64,000 bases of DNA from Corallococcus sp. NCRR (lineage in GTDB: Bacteria > Myxococcota > Myxococcia > Myxococcales > Myxococcaceae), in the NCBI RefSeq assembly GCF_026965535.1, contig NZ_CP114039.1, positions 4,588,001 through 4,652,000 of the forward strand. The letters are read 5' to 3'. This document shows positions 52,948 to 61,712 of the stretch, in pieces. The first letter of the stretch is position 1. Each line of letters starts with the position of its first letter. The notes under the pieces are model-generated. The model ran no database searches. It was given only the letters and a program-made list of their open reading frames with translations, and was not told the origin of the DNA. Position numbers and translations under genes: made by a program.

Positions 52948-53552
52948 CACGACACCTCACGGTCCGCCGAATCCAACAGCCCCACCGCCATGCGCTTCAC
53001 GGTGCCCGCCGCGGAGCCCGGGGGCACGAGCCCGGGCGCGCCCGCGGACAGCACGAAGTAGCCCTGGATGGCGGCGAACAGGCCCGCGGCCAGCGGACGC
53101 GCGCGGCGCTTGCCCACCACCGCCGCGACCAGCGCCTCCAGTTGCTCCAGGTCCGCGCGCACCACCTCTTCGTAGGCGGCGCGGACCTCCGGCTGCCGGA
53201 TGGCCTCCGCGCTGATGGTGACCCAGCCCGCCACCGCCGCCACGTCCGCGTCCGGCCCGGTGGCGAGGAACGCGTCCACGAACGCCTCCACCCGCCCACG
53301 CGCATCGTCCGAGGCGAGCTTCGTCGCGCGGGTGGCGAAGCGCTGCCGCGCGCGAGCGGCCAACGAGCGCACCAGGGTCAGCAGGATCTCCTGCTTGTCC
53401 TCGAAGTGGTAGTGCACCAGCCCCGCGCTCAGGCCCGCCGCCCGGGCGATCTCCGCCACGGACGCGCCCTCGTAGCCGCGCGCGGCCATGGCCTTGAGCA
53501 GCCCGGCGACAATCTGTTCCCGGCGCGCTTCGGTGTTGGAGGGACGTGGCAT
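52947..53552 (-). CDS. TetR-family transcriptional repressor
   Basis: 201 residues. Helix-turn-helix at ~28-52 (ASVAEIARAAGLSAGLVHYHF) following the usual REQIVAGLLKAMAARGY helix; the C-terminal ligand domain (YEEVVRADLEQLEALV) resembles the BetI group. It is first gene of a tight TetR-coaD-MBL unit. A promoter with TTGACG-N17-TATAAG and an inverted repeat just after the -10 lie directly upstream, which suggests self-repression. The effector is unknown; an acyl- or CoA-linked metabolite would suit the neighbours but is inference. Confidence 0.88.
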   Translation of the reverse strand: MPRPSNTEARREQIVAGLLKAMAARGYEGASVAEIARAAGLSAGLVHYHFEDKQEILLTLVRSLAARARQRFATRATKLASDDARGRVEAFVDAFLATGPDADVAAVAGWVTISAEAIRQPEVRAAYEEVVRADLEQLEALVAAVVGKRRARPLAAGLFAAIQGYFVLSAGAPGLVPPGSAAGTVKRMAVGLLDSADREVS

Positions 53553-53571
53553 GGCGCGGTCTTGTTTCTAG

Positions 53572-53585
53572 GTTGTATGACCAAC
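53572..53585 (-). promoter_or_regulatory. Putative TetR operator
   Basis: GTTG-6 nt-CAAC interrupted palindrome that touches the -10 hexamer of the promoter at 53585-53613 and would lie at the transcription start; a natural site for autorepression. Confidence 0.4.
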
Positions 53586-53613
53586 TTATAAACAGGGCCG
53601 GCGCGGGCGTCAA
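53585..53613 (-). promoter_or_regulatory. Sigma-70-type promoter of the TetR-coaD-MBL unit
   Basis: On the minus strand: TTGACG (53613-53608), 17-bp spacer, TATAAG (53590-53585), 33 bp before the TetR ATG. It is the best consensus match seen in the window. Confidence 0.62.
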
Positions 53614-53647
53614 CCGGACGTGAAATCCAGTGGCGCCGGGCTCGAGG

Positions 53648-54184
53648 CTAGAAGCGCAGGAGGGACGTCACCTTGTCCGGCCCCAGCCGCTTCGCGCCCT
53701 CGAGGAAGTCGAGCGTGATGAGGAAGCAGTAGCCTACAATCTGTCCGCCCAGCCGGCTCACGAGCCGGCCCGTGGCGTCGGCGGTGCCGCCGGTGGCGAG
53801 CACGTCATCCACCACGAGGACGCGCTCGTCCTTGAGGATGGCGTCCTCGTGCATCTCCACGCCGTCCGCGCCGTACTCCAGCGAATAGCGCTCCACGATG
53901 CGCTTGTGCGGCAGCTTGCCGGGCTTGCGCGCCGGCACGAAGCCCGCCTCCAGCGCCAGCGCGATGGGGGCGCCGAGCAGGAAGCCGCGCGACTCCACGC
54001 CCACCACCTTGGTGATGTGCTGGCCCCGGAAGGGAGCGGACATGGCGTTGACCACCCGGCCGAACAGGCGCGGGTCCGCCAGCATGGGGGTGATGTCCTT
54101 GAAGACGATGCCGGGCTTGGGGAAGTCCGGCACATCCCGCAGGACGGCCTGGAGGTCGGAGACGAGCGTGGGGTCGAGGGACAT
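53648..54184 (-). CDS. apt: Adenine phosphoribosyltransferase
   Basis: 178 residues. PRPP-binding motif [18 protein letters not shown]-terminal [17 protein letters not shown] and [16 protein letters not shown] are all diagnostic of Apt. It converts adenine and PRPP to AMP in purine salvage. The start ATG 54184 is the usual N-terminus ([21 protein letters not shown]). It stands alone, divergent from the SNF2 helicase gene. Confidence 0.95.
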   Translation of the reverse strand: MSLDPTLVSDLQAVLRDVPDFPKPGIVFKDITPMLADPRLFGRVVNAMSAPFRGQHITKVVGVESRGFLLGAPIALALEAGFVPARKPGKLPHKRIVERYSLEYGADGVEMHEDAILKDERVLVVDDVLATGGTADATGRLVSRLGGQIVGYCFLITLDFLEGAKRLGPDKVTSLLRF

Positions 54185-54495
54185 GGGGTGGAGCTCCGGA
54201 AGGGGGACGGCGGCGTTTTCAACCCGGGGGATGGCACCCGGGGTGGACCTGGGACCCAGGGTACCCGGCCCGGGTGACAGCCGGCCTGGCGGGCGCCCGG
54301 ACGCGGAGTCCCAGGGCCAACGGCCGGAGGATGGGCGGACTGGGACGGGACCGGGACATGGCGGACGTTGATGATCTCACAGCTTCGCGCCGCCCGGCCG
54401 CATCGGCTGGCGGACGCCGTATTTTTTCCCACGCGCGGGGATCCCCTCACTGTGTTAAGCGAGGCGGTTCCCCCCGACCAAGGAGTCTGGGGCCC
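54185..54495. other. Divergent intergenic region apt / SNF2 helicase
   Basis: 311 bp with promoters expected for both flanking genes. A GC-rich partly self-complementary stretch (around 54230-54275) and a T6 run at 54422-54427 are visible, but no promoter convincing enough to place. The helicase ribosome binding site AAGGAG is at 54480-54485. Confidence 0.45.
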
Positions 54496-57400
54496 TTGCA
54501 AGCCGTGCAAACCACCGCTGACACCCGAGACCCTCTCTCCCCCCAGGACGGACTCTGGCTCCGCGCCCTCAAGGCCGAGGTCGAGCCCGCCACGTTCAAG
54601 AAAGGCCGCGAGGTGGCCGAAGGCCGCCGCGTCTTCGGCCTCACGCGTGAACCCGAACGCATCCGCGCGCAGGTCGCGGGTCCGTCCGGCGAGCGCTACG
54701 ACGTCGCCCTGATTCCGGGAGAGGGAAAAGTCGTTTCCTCCTGCACCTGCCCGGTGTGGAACACCACTGGCCCGCATTGCGAGCACGTGGTCGCCGTGGC
54801 ACTCATCTACGCGGCCCGCTTCCGGCCACCGCCGCCACCGCAGAAAGCCGCCGCGCCGCCGCCTCCGCCGCCCGAGCCCGAGGACATGGGGCCGGACGAA
54901 GAGGAGATTCCCGGTGGCGGAGCGCCGGGGATGGAAGGCGTCAGCCTGCCCGCGCTCGCCAAGGTGGAGAGCTGGCTGGGCCTGTCCTCACTGCCCGACT
55001 ACGAGTTCCTCTACCGGCTCACCCCCGCGAGCACGGGGGCGGGCGGCTCCAACAACCGCCACTGGGTCGTGGACGTGCGCCGTCAGGACGCGCAGACCAA
55101 GGGCCCCGTGCACGTGAAGCGCCTGCTCCAGGCGGGCAGCCGCATCGCGCCCGCGGACGAGCGCATCTTCATGGTGCTGTCGCGCCATGAGCACCGCTAC
55201 GACTCGCGCATCGTCCTCTCCGACGAGGACCTGTGCGAGGTGCTGGAGCTGTTGCGCCAGCGCCGGGTCATCTACCGGGGCACGCCGCTCGTCTACATGG
55301 AGCAGCCCGTGCGGCCGCAGATCCATCTGGAGTCGCGTCCGGATGGCGCCACCGCGCAGATTGAATTGCTGTTCCCGGACGGCGTGGGCTACCCGCTCAA
55401 GGACGTCATCGTGCTCGCGGGCCGGCGCACGTACGTCATCCAGGCGCAGAACCTCCACGCCGTGGAGCCGGACTTCCCGCCGCGCTTGCTGCGCAAGTGG
55501 CTGCTGGAGCCGACCATGGCCTTCCCGTCCGGGCAGCTGGACCGGGTGCTGACGTTCTTCGCCGCGCACCTGCCGCGCTTCCGCATGTCGCTGAAGGCGG
55601 ACGACATCGAAGTCGACGAGTCGGTGGAGCCGCGCTTCGTCCTCACGCTGGAAGGCGCCGCCGAGCGCGTGAAGGTGCAGCTGGCCGCGCGTTACGGCCA
55701 GACGACGGTGGCGGTGTCCCCCACGGCCACGCACCTGGGCTACGCCAGCGGCGTGGGCGAGGACGCGCGCAAGCTGTACCGCCGCCGCGACGAGGTGGAG
55801 CGCGCCGCGGGCAAGCTGCTGCTCGACATGGGGCTGCGCTTCGATCAGGCCGCGCAGGCGTTCGACGCGACGGGCGACGTGGCCCTGGAGTTCTGGGCGC
55901 GGGGCCTGGCGAGCCTGCCCGCGGAGTGGGAGCGCTACGGCGTGCAGGCGCCCAAGGTGCGGCTGCGCCCGAAGCTCAAGCCGCGCATCCGCGTGGGCAT
56001 GAGCGGCGTGCAGTGGTTCGACCTGGACGCGGAGTTCGTCACCGACGACCAGGCCGTGGACCTGGGCGCCGTGCGCATGTGGCTGGACTCCGGCCGCAAG
56101 TTCGTGCCGCTGAAGGACGGCTCCTTCGCGGAGGCGGACGTCGCGGAGATCAAGCGCGTGGCGGACCTCCTGGAGGAGGCCGGCGCCATGCCGGGCCGCA
56201 CGCGCACGCGGCTGCCGCTGCACCAGGCCGTCGCCCTGGACCTGCTCGCGGACCTGGGCGAGTTCACCGAGGTGGAGGCCAAGGCCCGTCAGGCCATGCT
56301 CGCGCTGCGTGAATCCGCGGGCGTGCCGAAGGTGGCCGTGCCGGAGGGCCTGCAGGCCACGCTGCGCCACTACCAGGAGGCGGGCCTGTCCTGGCTCTGG
56401 TTCCTGCGCCGCCACGGCCTGTCCGGCATCCTCGCGGACGACATGGGTCTGGGAAAGACCATCCAGTCCCTGAGCCTGATGCAGAAGGTGGCCAACGACG
56501 AGGGCCGCAAGCCTTCCCTGGTGGTCGCGCCCACGAGCGTGCTCGCCAACTGGGAGCGCGAGGCGGAGCGCTTCACGCCGGGCCTCAAGGCCATGGTGTG
56601 GCACGGGCAGGACCGCCGCGAGCGCGCGGAGGACCTGAAGGGCATGGACCTGGTGCTCACGTCGTACGCGCTGGTGCGCCGCGACCTGGAGCAGCTGTCC
56701 CAGGTGGGCTTCCGCTACGTCATCCTGGACGAGGCGCAGAACATCAAGAACGCGGACAGCGCCACCGCGCAGGCGTGCAAGTCGCTGCCCAGCGAGACGC
56801 GCCTGGCGCTCACCGGTACGCCGCTGGAGAACCGCCTGTCGGAGCTCTGGAGCATCTTCGACTTCCTGATGCCCGGCTTCCTGGGCAGCGCGGAAGGCTT
56901 CAGCGACCGCTACGAGCAGCCCATCCAGGTGGCCAACGACGCCACCGCGAAGGACCGGCTGCGCCGCCGCATCCAGCCCTTCATCATGCGCCGCCTCAAG
57001 ACGGAGGTGGCCAAGGACCTGCCGCCGAAGACGGAGAGCGTCGCGTGGTGCGAGATGGAGCCCGGCCAGGCCGCGCTCTACCGCGAGGTGCTGGAGGAGA
57101 GCCGCCGCAAGGTGAACGAGTCCATCGAGAAGGTGGGCTTCAAGCGCAGCCGCGTCTCCATCCTCGCCGCGCTGATGCGCCTGCGTCAGGTCTGCTGCGA
57201 TCCGCGTCTGCTCAAGATGCCGCCCGGCACGCTCCTGCCGTCCAGCGCGAAGCTCGAGCGCTTCATGCAGCTGGTGGACGACCTGGTCTCCGAGGGCCAC
57301 CGCGCCCTCGTCTTCAGCCAGTTCACGGAGATGCTGGAGCTCCTGAAGCAGGAGGCGGACAAGAAGGGCCTGCGCTACCTCTACCTGGACGGCCGCACCA

Positions 57401-57759
57401 AGGACCGCATGGGCAAGGTGGACGAGTACAACCGCCCTGACGGCCCGCCGCTCTTCTTCATCAGCCTCAAGGCGGGCGGCACCGGCTTGAACCTCACCGC
57501 CGCGGACTACGTCATCCACTTCGACCCGTGGTGGAACCCCGCAGTGGAGGACCAGGCCACGGACCGTACGCACCGCATCGGCCAGACGCGCGCGGTCATC
57601 AGCTACAAGCTGATCACCCGCGGCACGGTGGAGGAGAAGATCCTCAGCCTCCAGCGCCGCAAGCGAGAACTCGCCGCCGGCGTGCTGGGCGCGGAGGGGG
57701 ACGACATGGGCCGCACCCTTACCGAACAGGACATCCAGGAGCTGTTCACCGAAATCTGA
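54496..57759 (+). CDS. SWIM zinc-finger SNF2/RapA-type helicase
   Basis: 1,087 residues from TTG 54496, chosen because AAGGAG lies ten bases before it; GTG 54505 is an alternative. Residues ~81-97 are a SWIM zinc finger (CTCPVWNTTGPHCEH). A Pro-rich stretch and a bacterial SNF2-associated domain follow. Helicase motifs: DDMGLGKT (~648), DEAQNIKN (~746), TGTPLENRLSELWS, and in the second lobe FSQFTEMLELL, ISLKAGGTGLNLT and DRTHRIGQTR. It should be a DNA translocase that remodels protein-DNA or polymerase complexes. The unusual TTG start may keep expression low. It is followed by recN, and a shared DNA-maintenance role is plausible. Confidence 0.92.
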   Translation: MQAVQTTADTRDPLSPQDGLWLRALKAEVEPATFKKGREVAEGRRVFGLTREPERIRAQVAGPSGERYDVALIPGEGKVVSSCTCPVWNTTGPHCEHVVAVALIYAARFRPPPPPQKAAAPPPPPPEPEDMGPDEEEIPGGGAPGMEGVSLPALAKVESWLGLSSLPDYEFLYRLTPASTGAGGSNNRHWVVDVRRQDAQTKGPVHVKRLLQAGSRIAPADERIFMVLSRHEHRYDSRIVLSDEDLCEVLELLRQRRVIYRGTPLVYMEQPVRPQIHLESRPDGATAQIELLFPDGVGYPLKDVIVLAGRRTYVIQAQNLHAVEPDFPPRLLRKWLLEPTMAFPSGQLDRVLTFFAAHLPRFRMSLKADDIEVDESVEPRFVLTLEGAAERVKVQLAARYGQTTVAVSPTATHLGYASGVGEDARKLYRRRDEVERAAGKLLLDMGLRFDQAAQAFDATGDVALEFWARGLASLPAEWERYGVQAPKVRLRPKLKPRIRVGMSGVQWFDLDAEFVTDDQAVDLGAVRMWLDSGRKFVPLKDGSFAEADVAEIKRVADLLEEAGAMPGRTRTRLPLHQAVALDLLADLGEFTEVEAKARQAMLALRESAGVPKVAVPEGLQATLRHYQEAGLSWLWFLRRHGLSGILADDMGLGKTIQSLSLMQKVANDEGRKPSLVVAPTSVLANWEREAERFTPGLKAMVWHGQDRRERAEDLKGMDLVLTSYALVRRDLEQLSQVGFRYVILDEAQNIKNADSATAQACKSLPSETRLALTGTPLENRLSELWSIFDFLMPGFLGSAEGFSDRYEQPIQVANDATAKDRLRRRIQPFIMRRLKTEVAKDLPPKTESVAWCEMEPGQAALYREVLEESRRKVNESIEKVGFKRSRVSILAALMRLRQVCCDPRLLKMPPGTLLPSSAKLERFMQLVDDLVSEGHRALVFSQFTEMLELLKQEADKKGLRYLYLDGRTKDRMGKVDEYNRPDGPPLFFISLKAGGTGLNLTAADYVIHFDPWWNPAVEDQATDRTHRIGQTRAVISYKLITRGTVEEKILSLQRRKRELAAGVLGAEGDDMGRTLTEQDIQELFTEI

Positions 57760-57918
57760 TGCCGGCCTGAAGCGAGGGAGATGGTTGTGGCGCCAACAGG
57801 CCACGCCCTCCCACTCGCCCTCCCACCGTCCGCACGACCCGAACACCTGTGCAGTGTCAGCAAGACCTGCTAGGGTGTTCAGGTGTTGGGGTCGTCGTAC
57901 GGACCGCGGAGGGCGCGC

Positions 57919-59655
57919 TTGCTGCTGGGTCTTCGGATTTCGAACGTAGCGGTGATTGAGGAGGTGGAGGTCGCGTTCGGCGCGGGCCTCACCGTCCTCA
58001 CGGGTGAGACGGGCGCCGGCAAGTCCATCCTGGTGGACGCGCTGGGCCTGCTGCTCGGGGGCAGGGCGGATGCGGACGTCATCCGTGCGGGCTGCGAGGA
58101 CGCGGCGGTGGAGGGCGTGTTCGCCCGGACCCCGGTGCTGGCCGCGCGCCTGGAGGAACTGGGCCTCCCGGACCTGGGCGAGGAGGTGCTCGTGCGCCGC
58201 GTGCTCGGGCGCACCGGGCGCGGCAAGGTCTACGTCAACGGCGCGCTGGTGACGCTGGGCGTGCTGGGCAAGCTCACGCGGGGCGCGGTGGACATCGCCG
58301 GCCAGCATGAGCACGTGAGCCTCTTCGACTCCGGGCTGCACCGGGTGCTCCTGGACAAGTACGGCGGCCTGGAGGAGACGCTGGCCGCGTACGGCCGCGA
58401 GTGGGCGAACCTGCGCGAAGTGGATTCGCGCATGGACGCGCTGGGCGGCGACGACGCCAAGGTGCGCGAACGCGCGGAGTTCCTGCGCTTCCAGCTGGAC
58501 GAAATCACGCGCCTGGATCCGGAGTCCGGCGAGGACGTGAAGCTGGACGCGGAGCGCCGGCGGCTGGGCAGCGCGCAGAAGCTCAAGCGTCAGGGCGCGG
58601 AGGCCGAGCTGCTGGTGTCGGGCGAAGCGCCGTCCGCGGTGGAGATTGTCGGGCGCGCGCTGGGGCTCGTGCACGAGGGCGTCAAGTGCGACGCGACGCT
58701 TCAGCCGGTGGCGCAGTCGCTCTCCACGGCGCTGTCGGAGCTGGAGGAGGCCGCGCGCCTGCTCAACCGCTACGTGGAGGGGCTGGAGTCCGACCCCGGG
58801 CGGCTGGGCGAGGTGGAGGAGCGGCTGGACGCGCTCAAGCGGCTGTGCCGCAAGCACGGCGCGACGCTGGACGGCGTCCTCAAGAAGCGCGACGAGCTGG
58901 AGACGGAGCTGGGCACGCTGGAGAACCGGCGCGAAATCCTGGAGGAGCTGAACCAGGAGCGGAAGCGGGTGGAGGAGCGGGCGCGCAAGGCGGCGCTGAC
59001 GCTGTCCCGCGCGCGCAAGACGTCCGCCGGGGCCTTCTCCCAGCAGGTGCGTGACGGCCTGGGCGGGCTGGCCATGGGCAAGGCCGCCTTCGAGGTGCGC
59101 GTCACCGCCGGGGAGGCGCTGCGTCCAGACGGCCTGGATGAGGTGGAGTTCTTCTTCAGCGCCAACCCGGGTGAGCCGGCGCGGCCCCTGGCCAAGGTGG
59201 CCTCGGGGGGTGAGGCGAGCCGGCTGTTGCTCGCGCTCAAACGTGCACTGGCGGACAGTGACGCGTGCGGCTGCTACATCCTGGATGAGGCGGACGCGGG
59301 CGTCAGCGGCGCCATCGCGGACGTGGTGGGCCGGATGATTCGTGAGGTCAGCTCCCACCGCCAGGTGCTGTGCATCACGCACCTGCCCCAGGTGGCCGCC
59401 TACGCGGACGCGCACCTGCTCATCAAGAAGAGCGTGAAGGGCGAGCGCACCGTGTCCCAGGTGCTGCCCCTCTCGGCGGGCGCCGAGCGCACCCAGGAGC
59501 TGGCGCGCATGATGTCGGGCGTGGAGGTGACTCGCGAGGCGCTGGGCGCGGCGGAGGCGCTGGTGCGCTCGGCCCACCGGGCCGCGCCCCGCGCGCGCCG
59601 GGAATCCGGTCCGGAAGGCAACACCCCCCGGGGCCGGCTGCGCCGGACGGCCTGA
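57919..59655 (+). CDS. recN: DNA repair ATPase RecN
   Basis: 578 residues. SMC-like: Walker A GETGAGKSILVDALGLLLGG near the N-terminus, long coiled-coil arms (~150-360), then signature ASGGEASRLLLALK and Walker B YILDEADAGVSG with ITHLPQVAAYAD. It assists double-strand-break repair by homologous recombination. Start: TTG 57919 has GGAGGG five bases before it and gives the standard opening MLLGLRISN-type; a GTG at 57883 is also open. The C-terminus (~25 residues, Arg/Pro/Gly-rich) extends beyond the usual end. Confidence 0.93.
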   Translation: MLLGLRISNVAVIEEVEVAFGAGLTVLTGETGAGKSILVDALGLLLGGRADADVIRAGCEDAAVEGVFARTPVLAARLEELGLPDLGEEVLVRRVLGRTGRGKVYVNGALVTLGVLGKLTRGAVDIAGQHEHVSLFDSGLHRVLLDKYGGLEETLAAYGREWANLREVDSRMDALGGDDAKVRERAEFLRFQLDEITRLDPESGEDVKLDAERRRLGSAQKLKRQGAEAELLVSGEAPSAVEIVGRALGLVHEGVKCDATLQPVAQSLSTALSELEEAARLLNRYVEGLESDPGRLGEVEERLDALKRLCRKHGATLDGVLKKRDELETELGTLENRREILEELNQERKRVEERARKAALTLSRARKTSAGAFSQQVRDGLGGLAMGKAAFEVRVTAGEALRPDGLDEVEFFFSANPGEPARPLAKVASGGEASRLLLALKRALADSDACGCYILDEADAGVSGAIADVVGRMIREVSSHRQVLCITHLPQVAAYADAHLLIKKSVKGERTVSQVLPLSAGAERTQELARMMSGVEVTREALGAAEALVRSAHRAAPRARRESGPEGNTPRGRLRRTA

Positions 59656-59696
59656 AATGGGGGCCTACAAGGTAGGGGTGACCCAGGGGGAGGGGC

Positions 59697-60563
59697 ATGA
59701 CGCACCGGGAGTTTTCGTGCGCGTCCTTGCCCCCACTTATGGGCTCACATAGCATCCGGCGCGTGTCCAGCACCGCAGGGCAGACCGCGGCCCCCCGCCA
59801 TAAAGTCATCTCCGCTGGCCTGACGGACGTCGGGCGCAAGCGCAATCACAACGAGGACAGCTTCCTCATTGACGATGAGCTCCAGCTCTACGTCGTGGCG
59901 GACGGCATGGGTGGGCACGCGGGTGGTGGTACCGCGTCGCGCATCGCCGTCGAGACCATCGACAAGGAACTGCGGCGCGCGCGTGAAGGGCGGGACAACC
60001 CCTTCGTCAGCGTTCCCAACCTCCAGGATTCGCCCATTCCGGAAGCGCTCCGGGGCGCGGTGGAGAAGGCCTGTCAGGCCATCTACCTCACCGCCCAGGA
60101 TGACGCGCGCCTGTCCGGCATGGGCACGACCGTCATCTCCCTGGTGGTCCGCGACGAGCACGCCTTCTTCGCCCACGTGGGCGACAGTCGCGCGTACCTC
60201 ATCCGCGGGGACCTCATCCAGCAGATCTCCGAGGACCACTCGCTGGTCAACGAGCAGATAAAAGCGGGGATGATCACACCGGAAGAGGCCAAGCACTCCC
60301 GGTACAAGAACATCATCACCCGCTCCGTCGGCTTCGAGGAGGAGGTCCAGGTGGATGTCATGGGGCTCGTGTCCGAGCCCGGTGACGTGTTCCTGCTCTG
60401 CTCGGACGGTCTCGCCAACATGCTGGAGGACCGGGAGATCCACGACGCCGTCGCGCGCCACGCGAGCCTGGAGGAGGTGCCCAAGCACCTCATCGACCTG
60501 GCCAATGAGCGCGGCGGCGACGACAACATCAGCGTCATCGTCGTGCGCATGCAGGGTGGCTGA
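59697..60563 (+). CDS. PP2C-family serine/threonine phosphatase
   Basis: 288 residues. Metal-binding motifs: RNHNEDSFL, YVVADGMGGHAGG, HVGDSRAYL, LLCSDGLAN and GGDDNISVIVV, all intact, so it should be active (Mn/Mg-dependent). It reverses Ser/Thr phosphorylation such as by PEGA-type kinases. ATG 59697 follows GGGGGAGGGG; shorter starts at 59739 (ATG) or 59763 (GTG) are possible because the first ~30 residues are not conserved. It lies 41 bp after recN on the same strand. Confidence 0.93.
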   Translation: MTHREFSCASLPPLMGSHSIRRVSSTAGQTAAPRHKVISAGLTDVGRKRNHNEDSFLIDDELQLYVVADGMGGHAGGGTASRIAVETIDKELRRAREGRDNPFVSVPNLQDSPIPEALRGAVEKACQAIYLTAQDDARLSGMGTTVISLVVRDEHAFFAHVGDSRAYLIRGDLIQQISEDHSLVNEQIKAGMITPEEAKHSRYKNIITRSVGFEEEVQVDVMGLVSEPGDVFLLCSDGLANMLEDREIHDAVARHASLEEVPKHLIDLANERGGDDNISVIVVRMQGG

Positions 60564-60614
60564 AGAGGGCCGGACTCGGGGCGCGATTGGGGCGCGCCCC
60601 GGAGTCTGTTGACC

Positions 60615-60643
60615 TTGACACTCTTCAAATGCGGATGATAGCT
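60615..60643 (+). promoter_or_regulatory. Possible promoter upstream of the LytM gene
   Basis: TTGACA (60615-60620) is consensus, but after 17 bp only ATAGCT follows, and the gene starts ~150 bp further on. Weak. Confidence 0.25.
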
Positions 60644-60791
60644 GCCCCAACCTTTCCATCCACTGAGAATCGCCAGTGGGTGACGGTGCGGGAGGGGCGG
60701 CGGGTGGGGGAGGTGTTGCGAGCGCGGGGAGCGACTTAGCTTCTGGCGCCGGAAGTCCCACGTTGCGAAAGAGTTTCCCCAGGAGTGGTCC

Positions 60792-61709
60792 GTGGCCAAA
60801 AAGTCCTTCACGCTGATGGTCATCCCGGACCACGACGCTCCGGTGAAGCGCTACACCATCCAGCGCTCCTGGTTGGTTCAGGTGGGCATGGGCCTGATGC
60901 TGGTGGCGGGCCTGGGCGCCGGTGCGAGCATCCACTACCTGCAGGTGGCGGCGGACGCGTCGGAGAACCGCATCCTGCGTGAGGAGAACCTCACGCTGCG
61001 CTCGCAGCTCAAGTCGGTGCGCGAGCGCATCGAGCACATCGGTTCGACGCTGGACCGCGTGGAGCGTTTCGACCAGAAGCTGCGCGCGGTGACGTTGCTG
61101 TCCGACCCGCAGCGCAACCTGGCCATGGGCCCCACGGAGCCGGAGACCGGCACCACGGCGCCCACGACGGACACGCAGTTCACCCAGCTGACCACCACGG
61201 ACACGCCCAAGATGATGCTGGGCCGGCTGGACCGGCTCTCCGCGGAGGCGACCCGCCAGGAGCTGAGCCTCCAGGACCTGCAGGCCTACTTCCAGGACCA
61301 GAAGTCACTGTTGGCCTCCACGCCGTCGGTGTGGCCGGCGCGCGGCTGGGTGACCAGCGATTTCGGTCAGCGCCTGGACCCGTACACGGCGGACCGCGTG
61401 ACGCATGCGGGTCTGGACATCGCGGCGCCGCACGGCAAGGAGGTCACCGCGCCGTCTGACGGCACGGTGGTGTTCGCGGGGCTGGAGGGCGGCTACGGCA
61501 ACGTGCTCGTCATCGACCACGGCTACGGCATCAAGACGCGCTACGGCCACCTGTCCAAGATCCTCGTGAAGGCCGGGGACCGGGTGAAGCGCGGCTCGCC
61601 CATCGCGGCGGTGGGCAACACCGGCCGCTCCACCGGCCCGCACCTGCACTACGAAGTGCGCGTGAACGGCGTGCCGCAGAACCCGCGCAAGTTCATCCTG
61701 GAGGAGTAG
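60792..61709 (+). CDS. Membrane-anchored M23 (LytM) endopeptidase
   Basis: 305 residues. Short cytosolic N-terminus, one membrane span (~28-50), coiled coil (~57-100), Thr-rich linker (~115-140), and LytM domain (~180-300) with zinc ligands in THAGLDIAAPHG and HLHYEV plus the first His of the latter pair; these indicate an active peptidoglycan cross-link cleaver. The start is GTG 60792 with AGGAG six bases upstream. It is 228 bp after the phosphatase gene. Many myxobacterial LytM proteins join division or polarity complexes, but no partner is encoded beside it. Confidence 0.92.
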   Translation: MAKKSFTLMVIPDHDAPVKRYTIQRSWLVQVGMGLMLVAGLGAGASIHYLQVAADASENRILREENLTLRSQLKSVRERIEHIGSTLDRVERFDQKLRAVTLLSDPQRNLAMGPTEPETGTTAPTTDTQFTQLTTTDTPKMMLGRLDRLSAEATRQELSLQDLQAYFQDQKSLLASTPSVWPARGWVTSDFGQRLDPYTADRVTHAGLDIAAPHGKEVTAPSDGTVVFAGLEGGYGNVLVIDHGYGIKTRYGHLSKILVKAGDRVKRGSPIAAVGNTGRSTGPHLHYEVRVNGVPQNPRKFILEE

Positions 61710-61712
61710 TCC

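Noticed and set aside
54988..59577. Very long open frame on the minus strand opposite the SNF2 helicase and recN genes
   Set aside because: Its composition is Arg/Ala/His/Leu-rich without any motif, while the plus strand encodes complete helicase and RecN motifs; it is a by-product of high GC.
60720..60780. Possible sigma-54 promoter (TGGCGC...TTGCG) before the LytM gene
   Set aside because: Spacing between the GG and GC elements is several bases too long for a sigma-54 site.
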